NCBI GenBank assembly: GCA_964030475.1
Contig: CAXIPT010000002.1
Span: forward strand, 18,374,961-18,438,960
Origin: Tethya wilhelma
Taxonomy: Eukaryota > Porifera > Demospongiae > Tethyida > Tethyidae
DNA length: 64,000 bases
Direction: 5' to 3'
Both the position numbers and the translations under genes were made by a program. Below are positions 11,090 through 22,556 of this stretch, piece after piece (position 1 is the stretch's first letter; each line of letters begins with the position of its first letter). The notes under the pieces were generated by a model. It was not told where the DNA came from. It ran no database searches and saw only the letters and a program-made list of their open reading frames with translations.

Positions 11090-12060
11090 GTCAATAGTAA
11101 GACTTCAGAGCTTTTTCTGGAGACACTTTCAATGAAGACTACAAAACACAATGTCTTAATTGCTGTTATAAAAGGAGGGAAAGGGAGGGGGATTATCAGT
11201 GAGTGATTAGGGTTTAATGAGGAAGTGTACTAATACTACAAATTCCCCAATTTAATAACAAGTATGCACTGCTAGATGGGACAAGAACGTTAAATTTTTC
11301 TATTGTATAGGTTCTACAACCAATATAATAATTTTATACGAAAAAAACCCTTAATATTATAATTTATAGTAACTTAATTCAATGCGACAATTCGTTTGAT
11401 GTCTGTTAAAATTTGTTTAACAATTAGCATTATAGTCCTTAACAACATAGCCAGTAACAATTCTTTGGTCTCAAGCATATGTACATAACGAATGGGCATA
11501 TAATACTAAACTGATGAACATAAAATATAATTATGCCAGATTTGTCAACATTGGTATCATAATAAATTATTATTATATTATAGGCAATCTGTTTGGATAG
11601 TGTTAGCTAAATTGTATAATTATAACATAATTATGTATATCTTGTAGCACCCTTGGATATGCAAACTCCAATCTGCCATTACATCACAAATCGTCATTTA
11701 TAGTCTCTATTTTGTGGGGGGGGAGGTCATGACGCTATAATGATGGCATGCATTGTTTGGCGGTGTTTATTTTTTCTTGTTACTGCATGAGTTGAGCAAG
11801 AATTTGTGATTTGTCGTAAGTTGATTAAGTAATTTGTTGGTGTAACTAAGATATTCTGCTGTTGCTATTATGCTGTTGGCAATGTTTAGATATGGAAGTG
11901 GCAATATTGAAAGTTTCTCTTTCTTCTCTTTTGATACAATAACGTACTGTTGCACTGTATGGGAATATAATGAAATCTTGAAATATTTGTGAAATATTGC
12001 CTTAATATGTCTGGCTTGCAAGGTCATCTATTCTGGAAAAGTGTGTGTCATCTAAAATTA
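11090..12060. repeat. Receptor upstream region, duplicated three times in the window
   Basis: This non-coding stretch is paralogous to 37351-39000 (upstream of C) and in part 56065-56880 (upstream of D). Shared landmarks include a purine-rich block (aaaggaggga), caattctttggtctcaagcatatgtac, and the block ending ttgccttaatatgtctggcttgcaagg. No ORF is convincing. It is probably promoter and 5' intergenic DNA carried along with each receptor duplication. Confidence 0.7.
11219..11227. promoter_or_regulatory. Conserved ETS/PU.1-like site upstream of gene B
   Basis: The sequence gaggaagtg inside a conserved gggtttaatgaggaagtg block lies 130 bp upstream of the gene B ATG. The same block is upstream of C (twice) and D. 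Matching the ETS core GGAA is known; function is inferred from conservation only. Confidence 0.35.
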
Positions 12061-13100
12061 AAGAATGGCAATTTCTTTAGCGTTACACATGCATGGTTAT
12101 TATCGAGGCATTGTTGAGTTTGACAACACTGAATCTCAATTGCTCATTACTTTTTAAAATGATCTATTTATAATAATGGTGTTAGGCCATAAACTACTTA
12201 GCAGCATGTGGTCTCCAATATTCTAATGGTGGTTGGTCAATTGATTGGCTGTGTGTGTAATGGTACAGCATCAAAGTCCTAGTAATGTTGAACTTTATAG
12301 TTTATAGGGAGTGTCACATTCTTTAGTTCCTCTGAAGTGAGGACCTTTGTCCTTGGCTGATGCCCTCTATCCTAGTGGGAATGTTGTTCTAGTTCTTCTG
12401 TGTGGCATGCCATGAGCTGCTATTGTGCTCTGTGCTAGGAGTTCTTTTGCCACACACAGTGATGACTAAAAAGGTTAGAATGAGATTGATGTTTGGGAAC
12501 CTTACACCAGAATAATGTAGTTATAGCTTCTCTCAGATAGATAGCTAACCATGCATCAGTGTATCAGTGTCAGGCTCTCTCCATTAAAACATTGCCCACT
12601 GTCAGGTTTAGCATTGGTGTAGACATGTAATGTTCAATAGAATCTTTAGCATTTCAGGTCAGATTATTTATAGATGGGTGTGTGCTGCATGGTGACTGAT
12701 TCGGCTAAAAATAAAAAAGGAGTAGATTTGTATGTAAGTTTCTATTGATGACATTCAGCATGGTGTCCAGGATGCTGCACTTATAATGATGTTAATTTCT
12801 CCAGTGTAATACAATCCCCAGGACAAAACGAAGTTGCAGCAGTAAATATCTCTGTTTCTCATCTAACAATGTCTATGCGGTTGTCTCAAACACTAGTTCA
12901 TTGCTTAAAGCATTAAAAATAATAAGATCTAATTGCCATGGTTGGACAGACCGGGTTCATCATCCTAGCATGCCTATTGTGTGTGTATGACACATGGCAA
13001 GTATGTGTATGCATCACATGTGCACTCATCCTGTTAATTTACCATTAGCCCTCCCCTAGTGTGGTTTGTGCTCATTGTGCCATTAATTTTACTTATACTT
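12061..13100. other. Intergenic region without recognisable gene
   Basis: AT-rich DNA between the gene B upstream region and the CFAP99-like exons. I see no long ORF, paired splice sites or inverted repeat here. It may hold further degenerate exons of the plus-strand gene fragment that I cannot recognise. Confidence 0.4.
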
Positions 13101-13136
13101 GTTTATTCCTATTATGGTGATGCTTGTTCACACCTG

Positions 13137-13138
<2 letters not shown>

Positions 13139-13188
<50 letters not shown>

Positions 13189-13205
13189 AAACACACAAAC
13201 ACATT
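13139..13205. repeat. (CA)n microsatellite
   Basis: About 20 CA units followed by imperfect acaca/aaacacac units. ORFs spanning it on both strands are repeat artefacts. Confidence 0.95.
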
Positions 13206-13233
13206 TGGTACTGGCCTACATTGTGATGTTCAG

Positions 13234-13735
13234 ACTGGAAGAGCCGGGTATTGGTCACTTCAAGAGGCTTGTCAACACTCAACACACGGGCAAGATGCAC
13301 AGGGTAGGATCTCACAACCGAGAGTGATTTCGCTCTTCTATGTGAACCCTACATGCATTGCAGGAATGATTTAGACTTATTCCTGATTGTATTGTTAGGC
13401 ATGCAAGTACTAATTTCATTTATTGTGTTTGTGTGTTTGTGTAGTTCCTAAACTTCATCTACGATGACAACAATCTAAGGGGGTGGATACACGATGAGGT
13501 ATGTCATTGTTCTCTGCTAATTTGCTTCATACATGATTTCTATAATTATCTCTTCCTTTTGTGTTTGTAGTGGTGTAGGGTCTATGACAAGAGCTTTGCG
13601 GAAACAAGACTCATGTCTCCTATATTCAGGTGGGCTACTGCTCCCCATTATGATGCTTTGTTTCATGATGGTTGTTGTGGTTTATGTAACATTGGTAATG
13701 CTACAGAATTCCTTGATTCTTTCAATTGTATAGCC
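13234..13735 (+). pseudogene. CFAP99-like exon cluster, copy 1 (upstream exons)
   Basis: Three exons join in phase 0 with good GT-AG borders: 13234-13303 (GHFKRLVN...GKMHR), 13445-13498 (FLNFIYDDNNLRGWIHDE) and from 13571 (WCRVYDKSFAETRLMSP, then a less convincing extension). The series resembles the conserved region of the ciliary protein CFAP99 as I remember it; this needs a search. Later exons follow at 15.5-15.8 kb. Only a short piece of the protein is present and the same exons recur twice more in damaged form, so I call it a gene fragment, though this copy's exons are individually intact. Confidence 0.45.
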
Positions 13736-14143
13736 GCAACCCATGCATGCATAGTTTGTTTGTGTGTTGTGTCTTGTGCCGCATATAGAAGTGTATGATG
13801 TCAATAATAATGTATGCATGCATTGTGCCCACCAAGGTCAATGAACCCGGATATTTTTCAAAAAGCAGCACACATGGTAGTAATTGATGTGGATATATAA
13901 ATTGGTGTATGCAATTACCGGTACAAGAGAATGGGCCAATCCTTTACAGATTCCTTTCAAATGAATGGTATGCTGATTGGTGATTTGTCTCATAAATTGA
14001 TCGAAATGCTCAATAGCATGGACTTATTTGACAAATTAATATTTAGGAAGATTGTGTAAAGGAATTTATTATGGAGGATGTGGTTTCTTTATAGTTGTGA
14101 TCTAGGCTATTCCTTGNACAGCAGGTGTGAACAAGCATCACCA

Positions 14144-14620
14144 TTGTAGGTATGGGTCACTTCAAGAAGCTTATCAACACTAAACACACGAGCAAGATGC
14201 ACAGATTAGGATCTCACAAAAGAGAGTGATCTTGCTCTTCTAAGAGAACCATATACATGAATTGCAGGAATGGTTTAGACTTATTCCTGATTGTATTGCT
14301 AGGCGTAGTTCCTACGATGAGAACAATCTAAGGGGGTGGATACACAATGAGGTATGTCATTGTTCTCTGCTCATTTGCTTCATGTAGATATACATGATTT
14401 CTATTTCGGTTACAATTATCTCTTCCCTTTGTGTTTGTAGCGGTGTAGGGTCTACAACAAGAGCTTTGTGGAAACGAGACTCATGTCTCCTATGCTCAGG
14501 TGGGCTACTACTCCCATTATGATGCTTTGTTTCGTGATGGTTGTTGTGGTTTATGTAACATAGGTAATGCTACAGAATTCCTTGATTCTTTCAATTGTAT
14601 AGCCCATAGTTTGTTTGTGT
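14144..14620 (+). pseudogene. CFAP99-like exon cluster, copy 2 (damaged)
   Basis: Repeats copy 1 (GHFKKLIN...SKMHR; NNLRGWIHNE; CRVYNKSFVETRLMSP). The first donor is lost (cacagATTAGG in place of cacagGGTAGG). The second exon lacks about 11 bases present in copies 1 and 3, shifting the frame. It begins just after an N at 14117 whose right flank is an inverted copy of 13113-13138, so the tandem arrangement may be partly an assembly effect. Confidence 0.45.
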
Positions 14621-15494
14621 GTTGTGTCTTGTGCTGCATATATAGGAGTGTATGATGTCAACAATAATGTATGCATACATTGTGCCCACCAAGGTCATTG
14701 AATTCAAACCCTGGATATTTTTCAAAAAGCATCACATGGTAGCAATTGACGTGGATAGAAAATTGGTATACGCAATTACTGGTACAAGAGAATGGGTCAA
14801 TCCTTTACAGATTCGTTTCAAATGAATAGTATGCTGATTGGTGATTAAAATATTTGTCTCATAAATTGATGGACGTGCTCTATCATGGACTTTTTTTGCA
14901 AATTAATATTTAGGAAGATTGTGTATAGGAATTTATCATGGTGGATGTGGTTCTTTATAGTTGTGATCTAGGCTATTTTTGTGCAATATCTAGGCTTTTC
15001 ATGTGTTTTAATATACCCTAAGTGACCTGAGCTGTTAATCTATATAATGTCTGTTCATTTTCTAGTTAAGCTTTTGAGTTTATTTCCTTATATTTTGTAT
15101 GTGTTAGGATCAACATGGTCAGACAGGCATAGGTGTTTAGTGTACTATGTTTTTTCTCTTATTTTCTGTATTGGTTTATTTTGTACAAGAAAAAAAACAA
15201 CATTGGAAATGTAATGTGACACAGGATGGCCAAATCGTGAAAAGAAAACAAACAAGATGGAATGGCTGTTTGAGTGTGTGCAGAATTCTTCCTGTGTGGG
15301 CTGCATGTAGTACTCTTTTTCCATGTTAAGTCCCTCATGTTGCCCAAAGTGAACTGACTATGTTGATTGTCTGTCATACAATTTATTTACTTGCCTTGTA
15401 GATTCTTTGATATGGTTGTGTGATCATGCATCGGTCACCTGTTTCATTATGCGTCTGTGTTGATGTGAACAATGGTCCTGGGCTACTTCTTTTT

Positions 15495-15800
15495 AGGTAC
15501 CAAGTCCGTGATAGGCCCAGAGAGGAACCGATTGAACAGCTGGCTAAGAGCATTACAAATATATTTATGTCACAATATATGCAACAGACATTTGCTAATG
15601 AGTGTACCTCTGGTCTCTGCCTGTTATGGTGGATTGAATGTGTGCATTTATGGACATTTTCTGCCTTTGCTGATATTGTATAGATAGTGTATGTTTGACC
15701 ACCACTTACCACATTGTTTGCTGCATTCCCACAGGATGTCTTACAAGAAGCAAACAAGCTTCAAATCTCCAGCCTGTGCAAACGGCTCAGTCAATGCTGC
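15495..15800 (+). pseudogene. CFAP99-like downstream exons
   Basis: An open stretch with RPREEPIEQLAK (about 15510-15550) and, after a tttcccacag-like acceptor, an exon from 15735 encoding DVLQEANKLQIS. The same two pieces recur at 41720-41760 (RPNEEQQLAK) and 41940-42008 (DVLQEANKLHIS). They probably continue copy 1 or 2. The exon at 15735 then diverges from its paralogue, which reads CATTEKSEKAK. Confidence 0.4.
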
Positions 15801-15882
15801 CTGTATGGATGTACAGAATGAGGTGACATATATGTAGTAGTGAATATCATGAGATTTTGCAGGAAGTATGGTTTAGTATACA

Positions 15883-16280
15883 ATGCACATACACACACGT
15901 ACACACACAGGTTGGTTGCTGCTACAGATACTTAGCTTTTGCGAATCTGTTTGTTTTAGTGTATCTGAAGAGGCCATTAATAATCAAGATCAATGCAATA
16001 CTCCTGTTTGTGGTGAGCCACTGCAGTCTGTCTCAGAAAGCACAGAACAACCAACCACCATCACAACTAGTGTCACAACTCTGAGCCCCTCATCTCCAGC
16101 CCTCCTAGTAGACTCTTCCACCAGTAGAGCTGCAATAATTGGAGGAGAAAGCGTGTTTAACTGTTGATTATTCTTCTGCTTATGCAAACATAGCTGATCA
16201 GAGTGAATTTACTGATAGTAAACTCTCAGAACCTAAATATGTAGTCATATACCAGTGACTTTATCAACCAGCAATTATTG
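15883..16280 (+). pseudogene. Fragment of a plus-strand membrane-protein gene with Tyr-motif tail (unrecognised)
   Basis: The frame from about 15960 reads EEAINNQDQCNTPVCG then a Thr/Ser-rich stretch ending RAAIIGGES. In another frame, from about 16140, it reads CLTVDYSSAYANIADQSEF and stops soon after. A paralogue at 21345-21437 keeps the tail frame (DYSSSYENIADQSEF). YANI and YENI fit YxN-type SH2-binding sites. A Ser/Thr stalk followed by a tyrosine tail suggests a cell-surface protein, but no membrane segment or start is visible. I do not recognise the family. Confidence 0.3.
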
Positions 16281-16589
16281 TTAATCTCATGGTTAGTCGG
16301 TGTTTGGAAGATATTCCAGCAGAACGTCTACAAGTACGCGCATGCGCAAAACATGACATATACCATCACATGGTGCCCACGTGGCCAGCGCGCGGGATCG
16401 ATCCCTGGATGAAGTTTGCCAGTCAGAACTTCAAAACTATTCAACACACTGAGTCGTCGGAACAAACCTTCAGCTGCTTAGTAGGGTAAAATTGAAAGCG
16501 TGGAGCTCATTTCTTCAGTCTATGGAGTGGATACTATTTCCTTCTTGTAAAGTTGTCATCAAAATTCCGGCTCGGCCCACGGTGTTGAC

Positions 16590-16672
16590 TGCTATCCTTT
16601 ACCAGTCAATGACTGCTGAGGGACTCGACGCTATCCTTTACCAGTCAATGACTGCTGAGGGACTGGACGGTG
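16590..16672. repeat. Two-unit tandem repeat of 38 bp
   Basis: The unit ctatcctttaccagtcaatg plus actgctgagggact... occurs twice in a row. The SD1 paralogue at 21672 has one unit. Confidence 0.8.
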
Positions 16673-17049
16673 TGATATGACCAAGCAAGTTATATGAGTT
16701 GCAGGTATAGTCAATGACTTATAGGTGACTTTTTTTAGGTATGCAGTACTCTTCCTGCTTATAATTTGGCTAAGCTTATTTATGTGCTTGTTCAGTTGCC
16801 ACGGTCAGTGGTGTAGCTACTTGTTTTCATTGTGTGGGACTAGCTACTGAATGCCTCAGTGGTTTCCTTTCAATTCATTATAAGCCAGTCTTTACTTTAT
16901 TCAGTTATGGGTATTCCAAATGTTTACGTTACCAGTAATGACGGGACACGGACTTAACTTTTCTCCGTATACTAAAAAAATTGCTCCGTGTCACGTTCCA
17001 TTGAAAATGTATTGAAAATTTCTATTCGTGTTCTTCCTGAGCAAGCACC

Positions 17050-19006
17050 AATAGCCAGCACGCTTCCCACCCTCTCAATTCTTTAATCATAGTCACAACA
17101 AACTATACTCACTGAAAACTGACGGCTACCAGAGGTACTGATTTTTATAAACGGTGATCTTGTTTTGACACGCTCTCCCAATAGGCTGCCATACAAAACT
17201 GTTCAAATTGCCAGACCAGCTGTCTTCAAATTTCAATATTTCAGAACTGCAAATTGCTGGACCACCTCCCACTTCGGAATTAGAGAGAACTAAGATAGCT
17301 ATTTATGGATACATCCACTGTATTACGTAGGGAAGTGTCCCTATTTTTATAATGAGCTGCCAAAATTTTGCATATTTAAATAGAAATGACATCATCCCTA
17401 ATTCAAAAGTGCTGAATCAGCAAAATCGCTAAAATACCAAATGGAGTCTATTCGCTAGCTAGTGATGAGTTTCATAGTTGATTCTTGCTTAGTAGCCCTT
17501 TCTTTCATCCATTCAAGTGAGAGAAGTGAAGGCTGATCCTTGTAAGTCGCTTTTACGCAAAACTAATCAATATTCATAAAATTAGCATATTCAAATTTTT
17601 AGTTGTAGTGGGCGTTGTATTGATGTCCACTGTTGTATGGAGCATTTCTGGTAACGTGGGTCTCCTTGCTTCAATTTATCATATCATCTCTGCATATGTC
17701 GTCAGAGTACCTTCATTATAAAGTTATTTGTGATGTGGATATTTTACTCATGCAGGCTTCAAGGTATAATTTATTCCGGCTAACTGTACAGTACCGGTAT
17801 AGTACTATCAGGGTGTCTCCAAACAATATTATACTTTCATATCCAGACAGTTGTACAGCCTGTGAGAGGAGCATCGTTAGGAATGAGTGTTATGGGATCG
17901 AAGTCTCATGGACATTGAGCACGAATGAATCTTTGTGAGCAGTGTCAACTCAATCTGGATTGATATGTATAGACTTATAAATCACACTGTCAGGCCAATG
18001 GGTCATGGATGGATAGTTCTACTACTGNAATAGCCAGCACGCTTCCCACCCTCTCAATTCTTTAATCATAGTCACAACAAACTATACTCACTGAAAACTG
18101 ACGGCTACCAGAGGTACTGATTTTTATAAACGGTGATCTTGTTTTGACACGCTCTCCCAATAGGCTGCCATACAAAACTGTTCAAATTGCCAGACCAGCT
18201 GTCTTCAAATTTCAATATTTCAGAACTGCAAATTGCTGGACCACCTCCCACTTCGGAATTAGAGAGAACTAAGATAGCTATTTATGGATACATCCACTGT
18301 ATTACGTAGGGAAGTGTCCCTATTTTTATAATGAGCTGCCAAAATTTTGCATATTTAAATAGAAATGACATCATCCCTAATTCAAAAGTGCTGAATCAGC
18401 AAAATCGCTAAAATACCAAATGGAGTCTATTCGCTAGCTAGTGATGAGTTTCATAGTTGATTCTTGCTTAGTAGCCCTTTCTTTCATCCATTCAAGTGAG
18501 AGAAGTGAAGGCTGATCCTTGTAAGTCGCTTTTACGCAAAACTAATCAATATTCATAAAATTAGCATATTCAAATTTTTAGTTGTAGTGGGCGTTGTATT
18601 GATGTCCACTGTTGTATGGAGCATTTCTGGTAACGTGGGTCTCCTTGCTTCAATTTATCATATCATCTCTGCATATGTCGTCAGAGTACCTTCATTATAA
18701 AGTTATTTGTGATGTGGATATTTTACTCATGCAGGCTTCAAGGTATAATTTATTCCGGCTAACTGTACAGTACCGGTATAGTACTATCAGGGTGTCTCCA
18801 AACAATATTATACTTTCATATCCAGACAGTTGTACAGCCTGTGAGAGGAGCATCGTTAGGAATGAGTGTTATGGGATCGAAGTCTCATGGACATTGAGCA
18901 CGAATGAATCTTTGTGAGCAGTGTCAACTCAATCTGGATTGATATGTATAGACTTATAAATCACACTGTCAGGCCAATGGGTCATGGATGGATAGTTCTA
19001 CTACTG
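17050..19006. repeat. Exact 0.98 kb direct duplication around an N (likely unmerged contig overlap)
   Basis: 17050-18027 and 18029-19006 appear identical. The first copy ends at the single N (18028) and the second begins right after it. The same 101-codon ORF appears in both, offset by 979 bases. This pattern is best explained by two contig ends that overlap but were joined with an N. No gene is recognised inside. Confidence 0.85.
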
Positions 19007-19141
19007 CCAATCATTATGTGGTATCATTTGAAGCATTGCCACAATTAAAGATCAGACTCACCAGGATGCAATTAAGAGGAAAGACATGAAAAGTGGTATG
19101 TGATGTTGTATGCTAAACTAATACTTTAGAGTAAATACTTA

Positions 19142-19737
19142 AGGTGCTATTGCACGGAAGTGGCAACTTTTTGAAAAAATGGCCCAAAAATCAATACTGA
19201 AATTTCATTGGTTGAAAATACGTCATTGGAATGCAATTTGCGCTCCTAGTTTCGCGTTGACTCCAACGTACGCATCATTTTTCTTTGTGACCACGTGGCA
19301 AGTTGCAGCTACCTGACATACTTGTTCGCTTAGACTTACACTCATCTAGCTTCTTTCTTCCTCGTTCCTTCACTTGGTACGCTTCTACTGCTCATCATGT
19401 CTTGTAAGCATTCAAATTCAAACTGCACATGTTCGCACATTTTTATACACGCATATTGTTCTATGCACATTATGGCTTCACTATACACAGTGTAAATTAC
19501 TACCGTATAGCGGGAAATTTTCGTGCGGTTAAAATTTCGTTTCAGGCCTTGAAAACAAGTTTTCGTGGTCTTATTTTCGTTCTGGACCCATGACCCCACG
19601 GCCACGTTTTAAAAATTTCAGATTTTCGTGGGCAAAATTTTCGTTTTCATGCTGTCTGGAACGAAAAGAACGAAATTTTTCCCTCACGAAAATTTCCCGC
19701 AATACGGTATGCGTACAACTTCCGTGCAATAGCACCT
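19142..19737. mobile_element. Harbinger-like MITE with TTA target duplication
   Basis: Terminal inverted repeats aggtgctattgcacggaagt / acttccgtgcaatagcacct, flanked by TTA at 19139-19141 and 19738-19740. The paralogous segment (22551-22556 joined to 23604 onward) shows the site without this insertion. It contains a nested MITE family 2 copy at 19501-19709. Assignment to PIF/Harbinger rests on the 3-bp TWA-type duplication. Confidence 0.75.
19501..19709. repeat. MITE family 2, nested
   Basis: Begins taccgtatagcgggaaattt and ends with the complement (aaatttcccgcaatacggta). It lies wholly inside the Harbinger-like element at 19142-19737, so it inserted later. Confidence 0.75.
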
Positions 19738-19843
19738 TTAATTCTACACATGTGCATGAAACATGGGTTACAACTGCAAGCACCCCGGTCTTGATTTGAG
19801 ACATTTTCTATGCTTTTATGGCTTGAAAAAGGTACAGTACAGA

Positions 19844-20167
19844 CTACATGAAAGGTAAATGTTTCTTGCGGGTGCGTGTGACTAGACACGCGTGGTACGT
19901 GCTCGTGTATTGTTGCCAGCAACACGCACTGCAAACGCAAATACTCGCACGTGGAATGCAGTACTCAATTGGTTTAGCTACTGGCAGCTTGTACTTTGGT
20001 GGCTCTGGGTCAACTGGCTCGTACACATTCTCTGATACAATATATTTGTATGTGTTATACTCCGCAGTGGATTCCCACATTTGGTTCCTCGTATGAAGGG
20101 TTGGCGAACACATTGTCCTGGGTCACAGTAGTGTCCTGTGAGAATGATCCTAGCTCAATCCCATGTC
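19844..20167 (-). pseudogene. Receptor cytoplasmic-tail exon copy G, frameshifted
   Basis: Paralogue of the gene F tail. The acceptor side at 20167 is followed by ELGSFSQD, DNVFANPSYEEP, then after a one-base insertion (aaaTgtgg against aaagtgg in F) the frame changes to WESTAEYNTYKYIVSENVYE and KPIEYCIP. The insertion disrupts the reading frame, unless it is a sequencing error. Beyond EYCIP the sequence differs from F (RASICVC against VNNDKK). No 7TM exons are found upstream (20.2-21.3 kb), so this is an isolated fragment. Confidence 0.65.
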
Positions 20168-20279
20168 CTGTAGTAATAGATTATGTGTTATAACTATGTG
20201 GTGTATATGAGTTATAACCATGATACGTTTGAGTTATAACAGCATTATGTTTGAGTTACCGTAGATCAGGAAATTTTAT

Positions 20280-21340
20280 TGGTATAATGTTTCACCATTA
20301 AATTTTTGATTTGCCGTAAAGATTGCCATAGAAAATGCACTCTTATCATGTTCAAAGTTTATCTACGCTACAACTATAAACACAAACACTTAGTGAATTA
20401 TAACTGTGTCATGATTGAGTTATTATTGTGTTACGTGTAATTAACCCTTTGCGCGCGCATGTGCAGCAAGGGTTACGGTAGCCGTTTTGTATGCCTGTCT
20501 GTCTGTCTGCTTGTGCATGGACTTTTTTTTTGTTCACTCTATATCTCAAGAACAGCAGCTCCAGTCTTCACGCATAAGTGGCACACCAAGGTAAAATAAT
20601 TGAGGTTATTTTTAAAAAATTACACATACAGCTGTAGCATTCACAACAAAACTTTGTAGTTCCTGAAATCTGAGGCTTTTCAGCCTCTCTGAGTGCTAAG
20701 CTTTGAGGCCACAGGTTTCGTAACGTTTCGCCTACACGCATTTCGCCTACGTGTCAATTCGCCTACACTACCGGAAGTGGATCAATTACGTAATCTACGT
20801 ATAACGCATAAATTAAAAAACGCGTAGAGAATCTAAGANAAGATGAAATTAAGCTATAGATGTATGTATGAAGAGATTGTAGAGCTGTATCACATGGTGG
20901 AGAGGAATAATAGTTGATTCTCCCTAACAGCCCCGCCCACTTTCTATGGATGTGCTCGCTTTTGACGCTGCTAACTCTTTGTGTGCAGTAGCTATGAACA
21001 TAAATTTGTGATATCAGGTAGAGAAGATAATGTATTATATGTAGAAACTCTTTTGGTTGAATGCTTAGTAGTTTTCTGTCCTAAAAATTAAACATTGTAA
21101 TGTTTTTTATCAGCAAACGGTCAATTTCGCGCAAGAGGTATCCAGGAAAAACAACTGTTTAACTACGAAGCAGAGTTGCAACCAGTGTGAGTCTTTGGTA
21201 CATTGTAGCTAGGGTGTGTCCCTATAAATGTGACACCAAACCATCCTGGTAGCTTTCCTTGTTTTCAGCCAGAAGGAAGTACAACCCGGAAGTGTCCCAA
21301 ATTACCCCGCGTCCCGAATTACCCCGTTTTACCTTAGCAA
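20280..21340. other. Repeat-rich spacer between SD1 copies
   Basis: Contains gagttataac-type minisatellite remnants (20190-20440), a ttcgcctacacgcatttcgc repeat block near 20727-20765, an N at 20839, and no plausible coding exon. Probably several old MITE-type insertions. Confidence 0.45.
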
Positions 21341-21344
21341 AGAG

Positions 21345-21440
21345 TGTTTAACTGTTGATTATTCTTCTTCTTATGAGAACATAGCTGATCAGAGCGAATT
21401 TAATGATAGCAAACCCTCAGAACAGACAATAGTTGAATGA
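21345..21440 (+). pseudogene. Tyr-motif tail exon, SD1 copy 2
   Basis: After an acceptor-like ttaccttag, the frame reads ECLTVDYSSSYENIADQSEF and ends in TGA after a few more residues (SEQTIVE). Paralogous to 16152-16270. YENI is a good YxNx SH2-binding motif. Without upstream exons the gene cannot be identified. Confidence 0.35.
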
Positions 21441-22352
21441 TCTCACGGTGTTGTACGCTGTTGAAGAGAATATGCAAGTACGCGCATGCGCAAAACATGA
21501 CATCACATGGTACCCACGTGGCCCGCGCGCGGGAAGGCATCTTGTCAGTCCGCCAATTGTGAACACACCGAGTCGTCGTAACAAACTTGAAAGTGTGGAG
21601 TTCTTTTCTTCAGTTTGTGGAGTGGATACTGTTTCCTTCTTGTAAAGTTGTCATCAAAATTCTTTGTGTTACTGCCATCCTTTACCAGTCAATGACTCAG
21701 AGATTCAGAGTCATGTGATATGAGAAGACCAGGCAACTTAGCTAAGTTGCAGGTACGTATGCTTGTTCAGTTGTTGGTCTACTTGTTTTCACTGTGTGGA
21801 ACAGTCCCTACTGAATGGCTCAGCAGTTTCTTTTTCAATTCATTATAAGTCAGTCTGTACTTTTCCAATTATGGGTATTCCAAATGTTTCCTCCTTGCTT
21901 CAATTTATCATGTCATCTCTGCCAAAGAATAGCACATGTTGTCAGAGTACCTTCATTAAAGTTGTTTGTGATGCGGATATTTTATTCGTGCAGGCTTCAA
22001 GCTATAATTTATTCCGGCCAACTGTACAATAGTACTATTGGGGTGTCTCCAAAAATATACTTCCATATCCAGACAGCTGTACAGCCTGGGAGAGGAGCAT
22101 GGTTAGGAGTGTGCATTATGGGATTGAGGTCTCATGGATATGGAGCACCATGAATCTTCGTGAGCAGTGTCAACTCAATCTGGATTGATATGTAAAGACT
22201 TATGGATCATACTGTCAGGCCAGTGGGTCATGGATGGATAGTTCTACACTGCAAATCATTGTACGGAGCACCGCCACAAGGATCACACACACCAGGATAC
22301 AATTAAGAGGAGAGATATAAAAAGTGGTATGTGATGTTGTATGCTAAACTAA

Positions 22353-22542
22353 TACCGTAGTTTGAGATATTTTCGCGTTAAAAATATTTTGTACGTTAAA
22401 ATTTCGCGTGTTTAATTTTCGTACATGCGTAGCGCCCACATTAATATTGGTAATGGGTCGTCAAAATTTCGCGTGTTTAATTTTCGCACACGGCGACGCG
22501 TACGAAAATTTCCCCAATGCGAATATTAGTCAAATTACGGTA
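22353..22542. repeat. MITE with TIR taccgtagtttga
   Basis: Starts taccgtagtttgagatattt and ends with the complement (gtcaaattacggta). It contains repeated aaaatttcgcgtgtttaatt. The SD1 paralogue at 19115-19130 lacks it (ctaatactttagagt), giving an empty site with a TA duplication. Confidence 0.7.
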
Positions 22543-22556
22543 GTATAGAGTAAATA

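Larger units (their letters stand above)
16140..20270. repeat. Segmental duplication SD1, copy 1
   Basis: Paralogous in order and orientation to 21340-24530: Tyr-tail exon (16152 / 21347), cgcgcatgcgcaaaacatgac block (16336 / 21482), tttaccagtcaatgactg block, attataagtcagtct block, aggcttcaagctataattt block, and receptor tail exon (20167 / 24047). Copies differ by transposon insertions: Harbinger-like in copy 1, pogo-like, MITE and hAT-like in copy 2. Copy 1 also contains an exact 0.98 kb duplication around an N. Confidence 0.7.

Noticed and set aside
11165..11175. TATA-like ttataaaagg upstream of genes B and C
   Set aside because: The motif is on the plus strand, opposite to receptor transcription, and it is not kept in D, so I do not call it a promoter.
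13099..13374. ORFs with poly-His/Thr or poly-Cys/Val through the CA repeat
   Set aside because: Translation of a dinucleotide microsatellite. No support beyond openness.
17633..18917. Two identical 101-codon ORFs as a tandem gene pair
   Set aside because: They are the same sequence on both sides of an N at an apparent contig overlap. The SD1 paralogue at 21.8-22.2 kb does not keep the frame.
19590..19940. Several short ORFs around 19.6-19.9 kb
   Set aside because: They lie inside nested MITEs (TIR-bearing) and have no splice context.
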